Below, piece by piece: positions 28,281 to 39,195 of a stretch of DNA of 61,710 nt (position 1 is its first letter; each line of letters begins with the position of its first letter). The notes under the pieces were generated by a model. The model worked only from the letters and a program-made list of their open reading frames with translations. It did no database searches and had not been told where the DNA came from. This stretch comes from Chloroflexota bacterium (GTDB lineage: Bacteria > Chloroflexota > Anaerolineae > Anaerolineales > Villigracilaceae): the NCBI GenBank assembly GCA_013152325.1, contig JAADGN010000052.1, positions 1 through 61,710 on the forward strand, given 5' to 3'. A program made the position numbers and the translations under genes.

Positions 28281-31259
28281 CTAAAACCCTTCCAACTTGC
28301 TCAAATCGGCGATGCCATCCGCCAGGGATGCGATGCGTCCCACCAGCGACAGGCGGTTGGCGCGCACAGTCTCGTCTTCGGCCATGACGAGGACGTCGTC
28401 GAAGAATTTGTTGATGGCGGGGACGAGGGCGGCGACAGCGTTCAGCGCTTCGTCGACGCTGGACGGTGGGTGGTGGACGGTTTTCTGCAACGCTTTGTAG
28501 AGCCGTTTTTCCGCATCTTCCAGCAAGTATTTTTGGTCTACGGTCAGCGGTCTGTCGGCCTCAGCCTGGGCAGAGCGCTCGATCCGCACGCAGCGCGAGT
28601 ACGCGGGGAAAATTTCGTCCCAATCATCTCGCTCCACCCAGCTCTGCAACTGCCCGACAGCGCGCGCCGCGGCGGCAGGATTGCGTCCCTGCGCGGCCAA
28701 AACAGCTTCGACCACGTCGTAGCGGCAGCCGCGCTCTTGCAGCAGGACGCGCAAACGCCCGACGATGAAATCCAGCACCTTGTCCAGCACCTCGTCGCTG
28801 ACCTCGACGGGCTGTAACGCGGCCGCCTTTTTCAGCGCGGCGCGCAGGTCGAAATCAATGTCGTGCTCGATCAGCGGCTGGACGACGCCGATCGCGGCGC
28901 GGCGCAAGCCGAAGGGGTCTTTCGTGCCCGTGGGGGCCAGGCCTGCCGCGAACAGGCCGACGAGAGAATCCAGGCGGTCGGTCAGCGCAAGCGCCACGCC
29001 GACCGCGCTCTGCGGCACGGTTTGATATTGCTCGCCAATCGCCTCGGCAACGGCCTGCGACTCGCCGGAGCGCAGCGCGTACTCATGCCCCATGATGCCC
29101 TGCAGGGAGGTCATCTCGACGACCATCCGTGTCACCAGGTCGGCTTTGGCCAGGAACGTTGCGCGTTGCAAGTCGGCAAGCTGCGCGTCGTCCAAAGCAA
29201 GCATCGCGCCAAGTTCGGACGAAAGTTTGAGCATGCGTTCGGATTTATCGAACATGGAACCGAGTTCGGTCTGGAAGGTCAGCGTGCCGAGTTTGGGACG
29301 GTAAGCCGCCAGCGGCTGTTTGACGTCCTCGCGCACGAAGAAGTCCGCATCCGCAAAGCGGGCGCGGATGACATGCTCGTTGCCCTGGCGAACGATGTCG
29401 AGATGCTGGTCGTCGCCGTTGCGGATGGCGACGAAATGCGGCAGCAATCTGCCGTTTTTCTCAACCGGGAAGTAGCGTTGGTGCTTCTTCATCACGCCAA
29501 TCAGCACGGCGCGCGGCAATTCCAAAAATTCCTTGTCGAACGAGCCCAGCAGCGCGGTCGGCTTTTCGACCAGGTTGGCGACCTCGGCCAGCAGATCCGG
29601 CTCGATCAGCGCCTCGCCGCCGATCGATGCCGCCAATTTCTTCACGGCTTCGGCGATCATCTCCTGCCGCTCGGACGGGTCGAGCGTGATGCCCGCTTCC
29701 TGCATGGCCGCCTCGTAAGCGTCCGCCGACTTGATCTCGATCTCGGGCGAACCGTGGGGGCGCAGGCCGCGCGTGATGCGTCCCGCCGTCAGCCCGGCAT
29801 ACCGGAAGGGGATGACGGCCTCACCCAGCAGCGCCACCAGCCAGCGGATGGGGCGCGAGAAGGCCGCGTTATCACCCGGCAGCCAGCGCATGGATTTCTT
29901 GAATTTGAGTCCCGCGACCAGTTCGGGCAGGGCTTCCATCAAAACCTCCGGCGCGGGACGCCCGGCCTCCTTGACGATCGCGACCACGTATTCGCCGCCG
30001 TCCATGGCGCGGGTTTCCAGCGCGCTCACGTCCACGCCCTTGCCGCGGGCAAAGCCCTGGGCGGCTTTGGTGGGGCTGCCATCTGCGTCAAAGGCGCGGC
30101 TGGCTGGCGGCCCCTTGGCGACCTGCTCCAGGTCGGACTGCCGGGGGGCGAGGTCCGTCACCGAAACGGTCAGCCGGCGCGGGGTCCCGGCGACGCGCAC
30201 GGAACCATGTTCCAGACGCAGGTCAGCCAGCATGGACGGAACCATCTCGCGAAGCTGGGTCAACGCGGCGATCAAATCCCCGGAGGGAAGTTCCTCCACG
30301 CCGATCTCGAGGATCAGCGCTTCGGGCGAGTCAACGATTCGCATGCTGACTCGCTGATTCGCTGATTCGCTGATTCGCTGCTCCTCGAGCAATGGGAACT
30401 CCGCCGCTTTCCGCTGCTCCACGTAAGCCTCCGCCACGCGCCGGGCCAGACCGCGCATCCGCCGGAAGTAGGCCTGCCGCTCGGTGACGCCGACCGCGCC
30501 GCGCGTGTCGAGGATGTTGAAGGTGTGCGAGCATTTCAGGACGTAATCGTGCGCCGGCAGGACGAGGCCGTTTTCGAGACAGGCCTTCGCCTCCGCCTCG
30601 AAGAGTTCATACATCTGGCGCACACGCTCCACATCCGCGACTTCGAAATAGTGTTTGCTGTGCTCGAATTCTTCCCGTTTGCGGACTTCGCCGTATTTAA
30701 TGTGTTCGTTCCAGGGCACGTCCCAGATGGCTTTGGCATTGTGCAGCGCGATCAGGATGCGTTCCAGCCCATAGGTGATTTCCACAGCCACCGGGTCGAG
30801 GTGCAAACCGCCGACCTGCTGGAAGTAAGTGAACTGGGTGATCTCCTGCCCATCCAGCCAGACCTCCCAGCCCAACCCCCAGGCCGAGATTGCGGGCTGC
30901 GCCCAGTTGTCTTCCACGAAGCGGATGTCGTGCTGGCGCGGGTCAACGCCGATCGCTTTGAGCGAATCGAGATACAATTCCTGCGGGTCGCCGGTGTCGG
31001 GCTTCAGGATGACCTGGAACTGGTAATGCAGCTGAAAGCGGTTCGGATTCTCGCCGTAGCGCCCGTCGTCGGGGCGGACGGAGGGCTCGACGTAGGCCAC
31101 GTTCCACGGCTCCGGGCCGAGGACGCGCAGGAAGGTGGCCGGGTTCATCGTCCCCGCGCCGACCTGGGTGTAGTAGGGCTGCCAGATCAGGCAGCCGCGC
31201 TCGGCCCAGAATTCTTGCAGTTTGAGAATGACGGATTGGAAGGAGAGAGGTTGGGTCAT
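28281..31259 (-). CDS. glyQS: Glycine-tRNA ligase, fused alpha and beta subunits
   Basis: A 992-residue protein that charges tRNA-Gly. Residues 1-~290 are a full GlyQ catalytic domain ([20 protein letters not shown], then [18 protein letters not shown]). Residues ~306-992 are a full GlyS tRNA-binding subunit ([15 protein letters not shown], then [13 protein letters not shown]) ending with the anticodon-binding region. In most bacteria these are two genes; a fusion is known, for example, in Chlamydia. The hinge (residues ~293-305, [11 protein letters not shown]) is encoded by an 8-bp tandem repeat, and an ATG at 30344 sits where a separate glyS would begin. Single gene with its own terminator. 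Confidence 0.95.
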   Translation of the reverse strand: MTQPLSFQSVILKLQEFWAERGCLIWQPYYTQVGAGTMNPATFLRVLGPEPWNVAYVEPSVRPDDGRYGENPNRFQLHYQFQVILKPDTGDPQELYLDSLKAIGVDPRQHDIRFVEDNWAQPAISAWGLGWEVWLDGQEITQFTYFQQVGGLHLDPVAVEITYGLERILIALHNAKAIWDVPWNEHIKYGEVRKREEFEHSKHYFEVADVERVRQMYELFEAEAKACLENGLVLPAHDYVLKCSHTFNILDTRGAVGVTERQAYFRRMRGLARRVAEAYVEQRKAAEFPLLEEQRISESANQRVSMRIVDSPEALILEIGVEELPSGDLIAALTQLREMVPSMLADLRLEHGSVRVAGTPRRLTVSVTDLAPRQSDLEQVAKGPPASRAFDADGSPTKAAQGFARGKGVDVSALETRAMDGGEYVVAIVKEAGRPAPEVLMEALPELVAGLKFKKSMRWLPGDNAAFSRPIRWLVALLGEAVIPFRYAGLTAGRITRGLRPHGSPEIEIKSADAYEAAMQEAGITLDPSERQEMIAEAVKKLAASIGGEALIEPDLLAEVANLVEKPTALLGSFDKEFLELPRAVLIGVMKKHQRYFPVEKNGRLLPHFVAIRNGDDQHLDIVRQGNEHVIRARFADADFFVREDVKQPLAAYRPKLGTLTFQTELGSMFDKSERMLKLSSELGAMLALDDAQLADLQRATFLAKADLVTRMVVEMTSLQGIMGHEYALRSGESQAVAEAIGEQYQTVPQSAVGVALALTDRLDSLVGLFAAGLAPTGTKDPFGLRRAAIGVVQPLIEHDIDFDLRAALKKAAALQPVEVSDEVLDKVLDFIVGRLRVLLQERGCRYDVVEAVLAAQGRNPAAAARAVGQLQSWVERDDWDEIFPAYSRCVRIERSAQAEADRPLTVDQKYLLEDAEKRLYKALQKTVHHPPSSVDEALNAVAALVPAINKFFDDVLVMAEDETVRANRLSLVGRIASLADGIADLSKLEGF
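30345..30384. repeat. 8-bp tandem repeat at the GlyQ-GlyS junction
   Basis: Plus-strand units GCTGACTC, GCTGATTC, GCTGATTC, GCTGATTC, GCTGCTCC. It encodes the linker between the two domains on the minus strand. Units of 8 bp mean that one copy more or less would break the fusion frame. Confidence 0.9.
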
Positions 31260-31333
31260 GGAAATCGGTTACTCGGAATTGGGATGTGGATGAGGCGAGG
31301 GGATTATACCGCACACAGCCAGACCCAGCATTC

Positions 31334-31364
31334 GACCTCCGAGGTCTTCAAGACCTCGGAGGTC
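31334..31364. repeat. Nested perfect palindrome between glyQS and the zinc-ribbon gene
   Basis: GACCTCCGAGGTCTT (31334-31348) pairs exactly with AAGACCTCGGAGGTC (31350-31364) around one C. Each arm also contains its own odd palindrome (GACCTC-C-GAGGTC and GACCTC-G-GAGGTC). It lies between divergent genes, with TATAAT on the minus strand at 31308-31303 (for glyQS) and TACAAT on the plus strand at 31385-31390. Confidence 0.85.
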
Positions 31365-31429
31365 TATGCTGTTCGCTGAGATGGTACAATCCACGCTCAC
31401 AACTTTTATTTTTAACTTTGGAGAGAGTC

Positions 31430-31621
31430 ATGACGAAAACCTGCCTGAACTGCGAGCGAACCGAACAGGAAATCCCCCTGCTCAACCTGAACTATCGCGA
31501 CGAGACATTGCTCATCTGCCCGCGGTGTCTGCCGCTGCTGATCCACAAGCCTGAAAAACTGGTAAACAAAATTCCCGGTATCGAGAACCTGAAAGGACTC
31601 GATCCTTCGCACGAACATTAA
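31430..31621 (+). CDS. Small zinc-ribbon protein upstream of murJ
   Basis: A 63-residue protein with two cysteine pairs, Cys5/Cys8 and Cys30/Cys33, spaced as in a zinc ribbon, then a short basic helix region. The start is set by GGAGAGAGTC directly before the ATG; upstream in-frame codons run into the palindromic repeat and the glyQS promoter. It lies 39 bases before murJ on the same strand and is probably co-transcribed. I do not recognise a named family. Confidence 0.75.
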   Translation: MTKTCLNCERTEQEIPLLNLNYRDETLLICPRCLPLLIHKPEKLVNKIPGIENLKGLDPSHEH

Positions 31622-31660
31622 ACGGCAGGACATGTCAGCTTTGAAACGTTGGAACGCGCG

Positions 31661-33205
31661 ATGAAAAAACTTTCCTTCCTGACGCGCACCTCGTTCCTGT
31701 TGGGATTCTTCTTCGCGCTGGACAAGGGACTGGCCTTTCTGCGCTCGATCATCATCGCGCGTCAATTCAGCCTGTCCTTTGAGCTGGACGCCTTCAACGT
31801 CGCCAACAACCTGCCCGACATGCTTTTCGCCCTGATTTCCGGCGGCGCGATGAGCATGGCGCTCATCCCCGTCCTGAGCGAATACCTGACCCAAAAAGGC
31901 CGTCCGGCGGCGTGGAAACTCTTCTCGCGCATCGCCAATCTGGCCTTCGTGGTCACGGCTTCGCTGGCCGTAATCATGGCCATCTTTGCCGAGCAGATCG
32001 TCCGCTCGAAGATCGGCATTGCGCCCGGCTTCAATCTTCAGGAACAGCGCCTCATCACCGAGTTGATGCGCCTGAACCTGATCGCGACCATCATCTTCTC
32101 CATCAGCGGCCTGGTCATGGGCGGACTGCAGGCCAACCAGCATTTTTTGCTGCCTGCCATGGCGCCCATGCTCTACAACCTGGGACAAATTACCGGCGCG
32201 CTGGTTCTCTCGCCAAGCAAACCCTACACTATCGGCCCCGTCACGCTGCCCGCCTACGGACTGGGCGTGCACGGACTGGTCTATGGCGTGATCATCGGCG
32301 CGGCGCTGCATCTGGCGATTCAAATCCCCGGTCTGCTCAAGTACCACTTCCGTTGGACGCCCTCGCTCACCCTTCGCGACGAAGGCGTGATCGAGGTGCT
32401 GAAAGTGATCGGCCCGCGTTTGCTGACCATGTTCGGCATCCAACTGGTTTTCATTGCCCGCGACAACTTCGCTTCGTGGCTGGGACAAGTCGGCGCGGTC
32501 ACCTCGCTGACCTACGGCTGGATGATCATGCAGGTCCCGGAAACGCTGCTCGGCACGGCCATCGCGACGGCCATCCTGCCGACTCTCTCCGAGTACGCCG
32601 CCCAAAAAGACTGGGTCATGTTCCGCCGGACAGTGGAGAAAGCCGTGCGCGTTTTGATCGCGCTGATGCTGCCCATCGCAGCAGTGCTGGCCGCCGGGCT
32701 GCATCCCCTTGTACGGCTGGTCTTCGGCTTCGACGCCTCCGGCACAGCCCTGCTGACCTGGACGACACGCGCCTTCCTGTTGACGCTGACGGGATATGCC
32801 ATCCAGGAGGTCATGGCGCGCTCCTTCTATGCCCGCAAGGAGGCGCTCATCCCGCTGGCGACCATCTTCATCCGCCTGGGGTTATACCTGGCGACCGGCA
32901 TCATCGTGTTGACCTTTTTCAAATCGTTGAGCGCGCCGGGGCTGGCATTGGCCGAACTGGCCGCCACCGTCGAGGGCCTGGTCATGCTGTTCTGGCTCAA
33001 CCGCCGCCTGCCGGAACGCGTCACGGCCTGGGATTCCCTGCTGCGCGGGCTGTTTGCCGCCTTGATCGGCGGTACGGCGGCCTACGCGCTGGCGCTGTAC
33101 CTGCCCGGCGGGGCAGTCGTCACTGCCGTCATCGGGATGGCCGCGGGCGCGCTTCTGGCGCTGCCGTTCGTTTGGAAGGAAGTTCGTCTATTGTTCGATC
33201 TTTAA
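31661..33205 (+). CDS. murJ: Lipid II flippase MurJ
   Basis: A 514-residue integral membrane protein of the MOP superfamily with about 14 transmembrane helices. It begins with a basic stretch and FFFALDKGLAFLRSIIIARQF, and has the family segment DAFNVANNLPDMLFALISGGAMSMALIPV near residues 45-75. MurJ moves lipid II across the cytoplasmic membrane for peptidoglycan assembly. I use the ATG at 31661; a TTG at 31649 is an alternative. It runs convergently toward the dcw cluster, whose enzymes make its substrate. Confidence 0.92.
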   Translation: MKKLSFLTRTSFLLGFFFALDKGLAFLRSIIIARQFSLSFELDAFNVANNLPDMLFALISGGAMSMALIPVLSEYLTQKGRPAAWKLFSRIANLAFVVTASLAVIMAIFAEQIVRSKIGIAPGFNLQEQRLITELMRLNLIATIIFSISGLVMGGLQANQHFLLPAMAPMLYNLGQITGALVLSPSKPYTIGPVTLPAYGLGVHGLVYGVIIGAALHLAIQIPGLLKYHFRWTPSLTLRDEGVIEVLKVIGPRLLTMFGIQLVFIARDNFASWLGQVGAVTSLTYGWMIMQVPETLLGTAIATAILPTLSEYAAQKDWVMFRRTVEKAVRVLIALMLPIAAVLAAGLHPLVRLVFGFDASGTALLTWTTRAFLLTLTGYAIQEVMARSFYARKEALIPLATIFIRLGLYLATGIIVLTFFKSLSAPGLALAELAATVEGLVMLFWLNRRLPERVTAWDSLLRGLFAALIGGTAAYALALYLPGGAVVTAVIGMAAGALLALPFVWKEVRLLFDL

Positions 33206-33246
33206 GACCCTTGGAGCACATTTTCCGGATGGATGCCTGTGTTTGC

Positions 33247-33280
33247 AGGAACCCGTTCCTTTCTGAAGGAACGGGTTCCT
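33247..33280. repeat. Perfect 15-bp inverted repeat after murJ
   Basis: AGGAACCCGTTCCTT (33247-33261) and AAGGAACGGGTTCCT (33266-33280) pair exactly around TCTG. No T-run follows. Confidence 0.85.
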
Positions 33281-33381
33281 GTGGTATGGGGGAGGGACGT
33301 TGCCGCCCAAACAATGTCGGGCGGGTATTTTGCAGGCCGGAGAGCCGGCAGGTCAAGGAACCTGTCCTGCCGACAAAAAAA

Positions 33382-33423
33382 CAGGAGACGCCCCCCTGCA
33401 CAAGCAGGGAGGCACGTCTCCTG
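33382..33423. repeat. Hairpin between murJ and ftsZ
   Basis: CAGGAGACG (33382-33390) pairs exactly with CGTCTCCTG (33415-33423). A second stem, CCCTGC with GCAGGG, forms inside it. The rest of the 33206-33488 spacer shows no gene. Confidence 0.75.
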
Positions 33424-33458
33424 GAAGAGCGTAAGACTCGAATTTATTCTGTTTTCAA

Positions 33459-33479
33459 GAGACACGCGGGCCGTGTCTC
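33459..33479 (-). terminator. Hairpin downstream of ftsZ, weak terminator
   Basis: GAGACAC and GTGTCTC (33459-33465, 33473-33479) pair exactly about 10 bases past the ftsZ stop. On the minus strand TTGAAAAC follows, a poor T-run. Confidence 0.5.
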
Positions 33480-33488
33480 CGCGACGTA

Positions 33489-34634
33489 TTACCGACGATT
33501 CCGCAAGAAAGTCGGGATGTCCAGGTCATCGTTGTTGAAGGTCTGGGCCGGTTTCGGCTGGCTGGGGCCGGGGGTCACTTCTGCGCCCACGCTGACGCTC
33601 TCTTTGGTCGAACGAATGAAGTGGGCCGGTTTCTCCTCGGTGCGCCGCATGGGACGAAGCAGGCGGCGCGGTACGCCGCTGCGCTCAAAACCCGTTGCAA
33701 TGACGGTGATGCGGATGTTGTCGCCCATGTTCGGGTCGATGACCGCACCGAAGATCATGTTCACGTCCGGGTGCGCCGTCTCGCGGATGATGGCCGCGGC
33801 CTGGTTGACCTCGAACAGGGTCAGGTCAGCCCCGCCGGTCACGTTGAAGAGCACGCCGCGCGCGCCGTCAATCGTGATGTCCAGCAATTGACTGGAGATG
33901 GCCTGCTCGGCGGCGTCTTTGGCGCGTTCATCGCCGGAGCCGGTGCCGACAGCCATCAACGCCGCGCCGCCCTCCGACATGATGGCGCGTACGTCGGCGA
34001 AGTCCAGGTTGATCAGGCCGGGAATGGTGATCAGCTCCGAGATACCCTGGATGCCCTGGTGCAGCACGTCGTCGGCCATGCGGAAAGCATCTTGCAGGCT
34101 GGAACGCTTGTCGGCGATCTGCAGCAGGCGGTCGTTGGGGATGGCGATCAGCGTATCGGCATGTTCCTTGAGATTGCCGATGCCGCTCTCGGCGGCCTGC
34201 ATGCGACGCGCACCCTCGAACGTGAAGGGACGGGTGACCACGCCAATGGTCAGCGCGCCGCACTCTTTGGCGACCTGCGCCACGATGGGCGCGGCGCCGG
34301 TCCCTGTGCCGCCGCCCATACCGGCGGTGACGAAGACCATGTCGCTGCCCTTGAGGACGTTGTACAGATCCTCAGCCGATTCCTCGGCGGCTTTGCGTCC
34401 AACCTCCGGGTCGCCGCCGGCGCCCAGGCCGCGGGTCAGTTTGTCGCCCAGGCGGACGCGGGTGGGAGCCTTGGAAAGCATCAGGGCTTGCGCGTCGGTA
34501 TTGACGGCGATGAATTCCACGCCCTGGATGCCCTCTGCCATCATGCGGTTGACAGCATTGGAGCCTCCGCCGCCCACACCGATCACTTTGATGCGGGCAA
34601 AGGCTTCTGATTGGGTTGATCTTTTCGAGTCCAT
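33489..34634 (-). CDS. ftsZ: Cell division protein FtsZ
   Basis: A 381-residue tubulin-like GTPase that forms the division ring. The GTPase domain has [13 protein letters not shown] near the N-terminus and the tubulin signature [13 protein letters not shown] near residue 106. A variable linker follows, and the protein ends [12 protein letters not shown], the conserved C-terminal peptide that binds FtsA. It is the last gene of the dcw cluster, 65 bases after ftsA, with a strong CAAGGAGG-type site before its start. Confidence 0.98.
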   Translation of the reverse strand: MDSKRSTQSEAFARIKVIGVGGGGSNAVNRMMAEGIQGVEFIAVNTDAQALMLSKAPTRVRLGDKLTRGLGAGGDPEVGRKAAEESAEDLYNVLKGSDMVFVTAGMGGGTGTGAAPIVAQVAKECGALTIGVVTRPFTFEGARRMQAAESGIGNLKEHADTLIAIPNDRLLQIADKRSSLQDAFRMADDVLHQGIQGISELITIPGLINLDFADVRAIMSEGGAALMAVGTGSGDERAKDAAEQAISSQLLDITIDGARGVLFNVTGGADLTLFEVNQAAAIIRETAHPDVNMIFGAVIDPNMGDNIRITVIATGFERSGVPRRLLRPMRRTEEKPAHFIRSTKESVSVGAEVTPGPSQPKPAQTFNNDDLDIPTFLRNRR

Positions 34635-34699
34635 GTGTTCCTCCTTGTGTGAAACAATACCAGGTAGAGAGTGAGACGTTGTAGATTGCGAATTGTCAG

Positions 34700-35932
34700 T
34701 TATGGCAAGAGCCGTTTTATCCAGGTTTTCAGACCGCTAAAATCTATCATCTTGGCTCCTTTCGGGCGCTTGGTTCTCAGGTTGAGTTCTTGTTCCTGCA
34801 TGGCGACTGCCCAGTGCAGCAGCCCCACGCTGGTGGAGTATGCCGGGGAGGCCAGCAGGTCGACCATGCCGACCAGGTTCTCCGGCTGCGCTGTGCGAAC
34901 GGGCATGCCGAGCACTTCGCTCGCCAGTTGACGGATGCCGGGCAGCGCGCTCGCGCCGCCGGTCAACACCATTCCGGCCGGCAGCAAGCCGTCGTAGCCG
35001 GAACGTTTGATCTCCTGCAGCGCCAGGGAGAAGATTTCCTCGACGCGTGCTTCGATGATGTGTGCCAGGTCCTGCCGGTTGATCTGCACCGCGTTATCCT
35101 CGCCAAAAGGACGTACGCCAAAGTACTCTTCCGGCCCGACCTCGGAACGGATGGCGTAGCCCTGCTGCTTCTTGATCTCTTCAGCCTGCGCGATCGGCAG
35201 CCGCAGTCCGTGCGCCACGTCGGCCGTGACGTGATTGCCGCCTACGGCCAGCACCATTGTGTGCCAAACGTTGCCATCCACGTAGATCGCCAGGTCGGTC
35301 GTCCCGCCGCCGATGTCGCAGACTGCCGCGCCCATCTGACGTTCGTTCTCGGTCAGCACGACTTCTGCCGAGGCCAGCGGGTTGAGTACGAACTGCTGCG
35401 CCTCCACGTTGGCCGCCCCGACGCATTGGCGCAAGTTCTCGACCGTGGCCGTGGCGGCGGTGATGATGTGCGTCTCGACCTCCAGCCGGTAGCCGTGCAT
35501 CCCGATGGGGGAGCGGATGCCATCCTGCCCGTCCACGCTGAAGCCGCGTTGGATGACGTGGATGATCTCGCGGTTGTGAGGGATCGCGACGGCACGCGCG
35601 GCTTCCAGCGCGCGGGAGACGTCGTACTGGTCAACGATTTCGCCGCTCACACCGACCACGCCGCGGCTGTTGACCGAGGAGACGTGCGCGCCCGCCAGAC
35701 TGACCAGCGCCGAGGTGATCTCCAGCCCGGAGGTCTGTTCGGCCCTTTCGACCGAACGGCTGATGGCCTGCGAGGCCGTGTCCAGGTCTACGATGACGCC
35801 CTTGCGGATGCCGCCGGAGGGTTCGATGCCCACGCCCAGGATGCGCAATTTACCTTCATCTTCCACGCGCCCTACCAGCGTGCAAACTTTTGTCGTGCCA
35901 ACGTCAATGCCAACAACAATCTCGTCCATCAT
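34700..35932 (-). CDS. ftsA: Cell division protein FtsA
   Basis: A 410-residue actin-like ATPase that tethers FtsZ to the membrane. It begins [19 protein letters not shown], has the phosphate-2 region [16 protein letters not shown] and the adenosine motif [12 protein letters not shown]. It ends with an amphipathic helix, [14 protein letters not shown], the membrane-targeting sequence. Two consecutive ATGs (35932, 35929) are possible starts; the first shares its A with the TAA stop of ftsQ, which implies translational coupling. Confidence 0.96.
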   Translation of the reverse strand: MMDEIVVGIDVGTTKVCTLVGRVEDEGKLRILGVGIEPSGGIRKGVIVDLDTASQAISRSVERAEQTSGLEITSALVSLAGAHVSSVNSRGVVGVSGEIVDQYDVSRALEAARAVAIPHNREIIHVIQRGFSVDGQDGIRSPIGMHGYRLEVETHIITAATATVENLRQCVGAANVEAQQFVLNPLASAEVVLTENERQMGAAVCDIGGGTTDLAIYVDGNVWHTMVLAVGGNHVTADVAHGLRLPIAQAEEIKKQQGYAIRSEVGPEEYFGVRPFGEDNAVQINRQDLAHIIEARVEEIFSLALQEIKRSGYDGLLPAGMVLTGGASALPGIRQLASEVLGMPVRTAQPENLVGMVDLLASPAYSTSVGLLHWAVAMQEQELNLRTKRPKGAKMIDFSGLKTWIKRLLP

Positions 35933-36887
35933 TATTGCTCCAACCGGTAAAACGGAGCGTGCGGATATGCTACGCTGATCAAAACCGGGTGAATACCCTG
36001 TTGAGCCAGCCAATCTACCATGGTCTGATAAATGCGTATTTTCAAAGCCACCTCGTCCGCGCCCTGTCCAAAGTGGACGGTCCAGCCGCGCGGGTCGTTC
36101 CATCCCAGTCCATATTGCGGATCGTAGACAATCGGCGCGCCTGCCGGGGCGTAAGGAGCCAGGGCTTGCAGCGCGGCGACCATCTCGGTCGAAATGAAGG
36201 GCGGCGGAGACAGTTCATCGCGGGAAACAGCGTCCGGATTGATCGCAGGCGGACGCCCCAGCGCCGCGATAGTGATCAGGCCTTCCACCTGGCCGCGCGG
36301 ACGAAAGGCAATGCCATCGGCGTCTATCCAGGCCACCCCGCCGTCCTGCTGCCAGGCGATGAGCGGTTGGCGCTCGCTCACGACCACGCTGACCCGATTT
36401 GGCAAGGAAACGGTCACCGAAGCGCTTGCCAGTTCGGGAAGCACGTGCCGCAGATTTCGTTCCAACTGCCGCGGTGTGACAAGAAAGATCGATTGTCCGT
36501 TCAGGCCCAGCACACTGCTGATCTCGCCTGCGCTCAAGCGCTGGTTGCCGCTGATCACCGGCTCGGCGACCATGAAATACGGCGAGGTCCACAACAGGTA
36601 GATGCTCACGACCAGCAAGAGGCTCAACAGCGCCGAGACCCAGCGCCATCCCATGTGTATGGCAGGCAGCGCGGGGGCGTGCAGCCGCGCCTCGGACGGG
36701 TTTAGCGCAATCTCGTAACGCCGCCGGACGTTGGATTGTCGTTTCCGATTCGGCGGAGCGAATCCTGCCCCGGCGCGCGCCGTGACGGGCGGCATGGGCC
36801 GCGGGCCGCGTTTCTTGCTCGGCTTCTGGGCCTGCTCGGCCCGCCGCCGCCGGACGATCTCCGCACGGGTCAGATGCTGCTTCTTGG

Positions 36888-36891
<4 letters not shown>
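35932..36891 (-). CDS. ftsQ: Cell division protein FtsQ/DivIB
   Basis: A 319-residue bitopic membrane protein. The cytoplasmic N-terminus (~90 residues) is rich in Arg and Lys. One transmembrane helix follows (VSALLSLLLVVSIYLLW), then an external POTRA domain (VISGNQRLSAGEISSVLGLNG) and the beta domain. FtsQ scaffolds the FtsL-FtsB complex at the septum. The start overlaps the ddl stop by 4 bases. Confidence 0.88.
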
Positions 36892-38002
<1,111 letters not shown>

Positions 38003-38006
<4 letters not shown>

Positions 38007-38944
38007 AACTCATCACTCGTACTTGTTTCTGCTTGCCACTCACCGATGATTTCGATTTCCAATTCGAGCCTGACGCCAAATTTCTCCTCAACCGTTCTTT
38101 GCGCCAACTCGATCAATGCTTTCACGTCCGCAGCTTTCGTCTCGCCGTGATTGACGAAGAAATTGGCGTGTACCGTGCTGATCTCTGCGCTGCCGATGCG
38201 CTTGCCTTTCAACCCGGCGGCTTCGATCAAACGTCCGGCGTAATCGCCTTCGGGATTCTTGAACATGGAACCCATGCTGGCTCCCGGCGGCTGGGAGGCT
38301 TTCCTCTTTTCTGTGAACTGGCGGATCGTCTCCCGGATTTGGGCCGGGTCGCCGTTTTCGAGCCGCATCTCCGCCGACAAAATCACCGTTTGGAGGGCAT
38401 CCCGTTTGAGCACACTGCTGCGGTAGGCGTAGCCCATTTTTTCGACCGGCCACCGCTCGCGGCCGCGCTCGGTCAGCAGGTCGGCGTGGACCAGGCTGCC
38501 AGCCATGTCGCCGCCGAAGGCTCCGGCGTTGCCATACACCGCGCCGCCGACCGTGCCGGGGATGGCGGCTGCCCATTCCAGGCCGCCCAGTCCCCTGGCC
38601 GCGGCGCGATGCGCCAGGTTGCTGAACACCGCGCCCGATTCCGCCCACACGGACGGCGTTTCACCCTCCGTAAAACTGACCGCCTTCGCCCGGTTGAGCA
38701 CCACCACGCCGCGTACGCCCCGGTCACTGACCAGCACGTTCGAACCGCCGCCCAGCAAAACGCAGGGCAGATCCAGTTCCCACAGGCGGCTGACCGTCTC
38801 GGCCAGCTCGTCCGCCGAATGGACGATTATCAGGGCGTCCGCCGGACCGCCAATGCGCGCAGATGTATACGCCGCAAGCAAAACATGTTCTTGCAGGCGG
38901 TCGCCAAAGGCGTCACGCAGGGCGGGGAGAGGCAGGGCAGTCAT
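38003..38944 (-). CDS. murB: UDP-N-acetylenolpyruvoylglucosamine reductase
   Basis: A 313-residue FAD enzyme that reduces enolpyruvyl-UDP-GlcNAc to UDP-MurNAc with NADPH. FAD-binding motifs are TSARIGGPADAL and VLLGGGSNVLVSD, with IPGTVGGAVYGNAGAFGGD in the middle; the substrate end has GASMGSMFKNPEGDYAGRLIE, where the second Ser is the likely proton donor. This is the shorter type II form. I use the ATG at 38944; an in-frame GTG at 38989 would add 15 residues. Confidence 0.95.
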
Positions 38945-38997
38945 TGTTAGCAGGTCGGTAACCGATGCAATAATGGACAAATGCACCAAGGAACCAA

Positions 38998-39195
38998 TTA
39001 TTCCTTGTTGACCAAATGGTCGATCAGGCGCAGCACCGCATCTGACTTCCCCAGGAGTTTCTGGGCTGTCGAACGCTGTGTGCGCTGTGATTTCCTGCCC
39101 GGATCGGGAACAGGAATGTTGCCCAACACCATCTTGAGCGGCGGCAGACCGAGCGTCTCGGCTTCGAACTTGCGTGGTTGTTTGGGTTCAGACAT
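38998..39195 (-). CDS. Uncharacterised 65-residue basic protein between murC and murB
   Basis: A short protein, rich in Lys, Arg and Pro, with no cysteine, transmembrane segment or signal. The second half (SDAVLRLIDHLVNKE) could form an amphipathic helix. Its start overlaps the murC stop by 8 bases and murB begins 53 bases after it, so it is translated from the dcw transcript if real. I do not recognise the family. It is not part of the usual dcw gene set. Confidence 0.6.
   Translation of the reverse strand: MSEPKQPRKFEAETLGLPPLKMVLGNIPVPDPGRKSQRTQRSTAQKLLGKSDAVLRLIDHLVNKE

Noticed and set aside
30345-30384. A CRISPR-like array
   Set aside because: The repeat units are only 8 bp, directly contiguous, with no spacers, and lie inside a coding gene. 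The same applies to the arrays at 126-152, 568-600 and 42142-42181.
34790-35950. A 386-codon open frame on the plus strand
   Set aside because: Antisense to ftsA, with the same shadow-frame composition.
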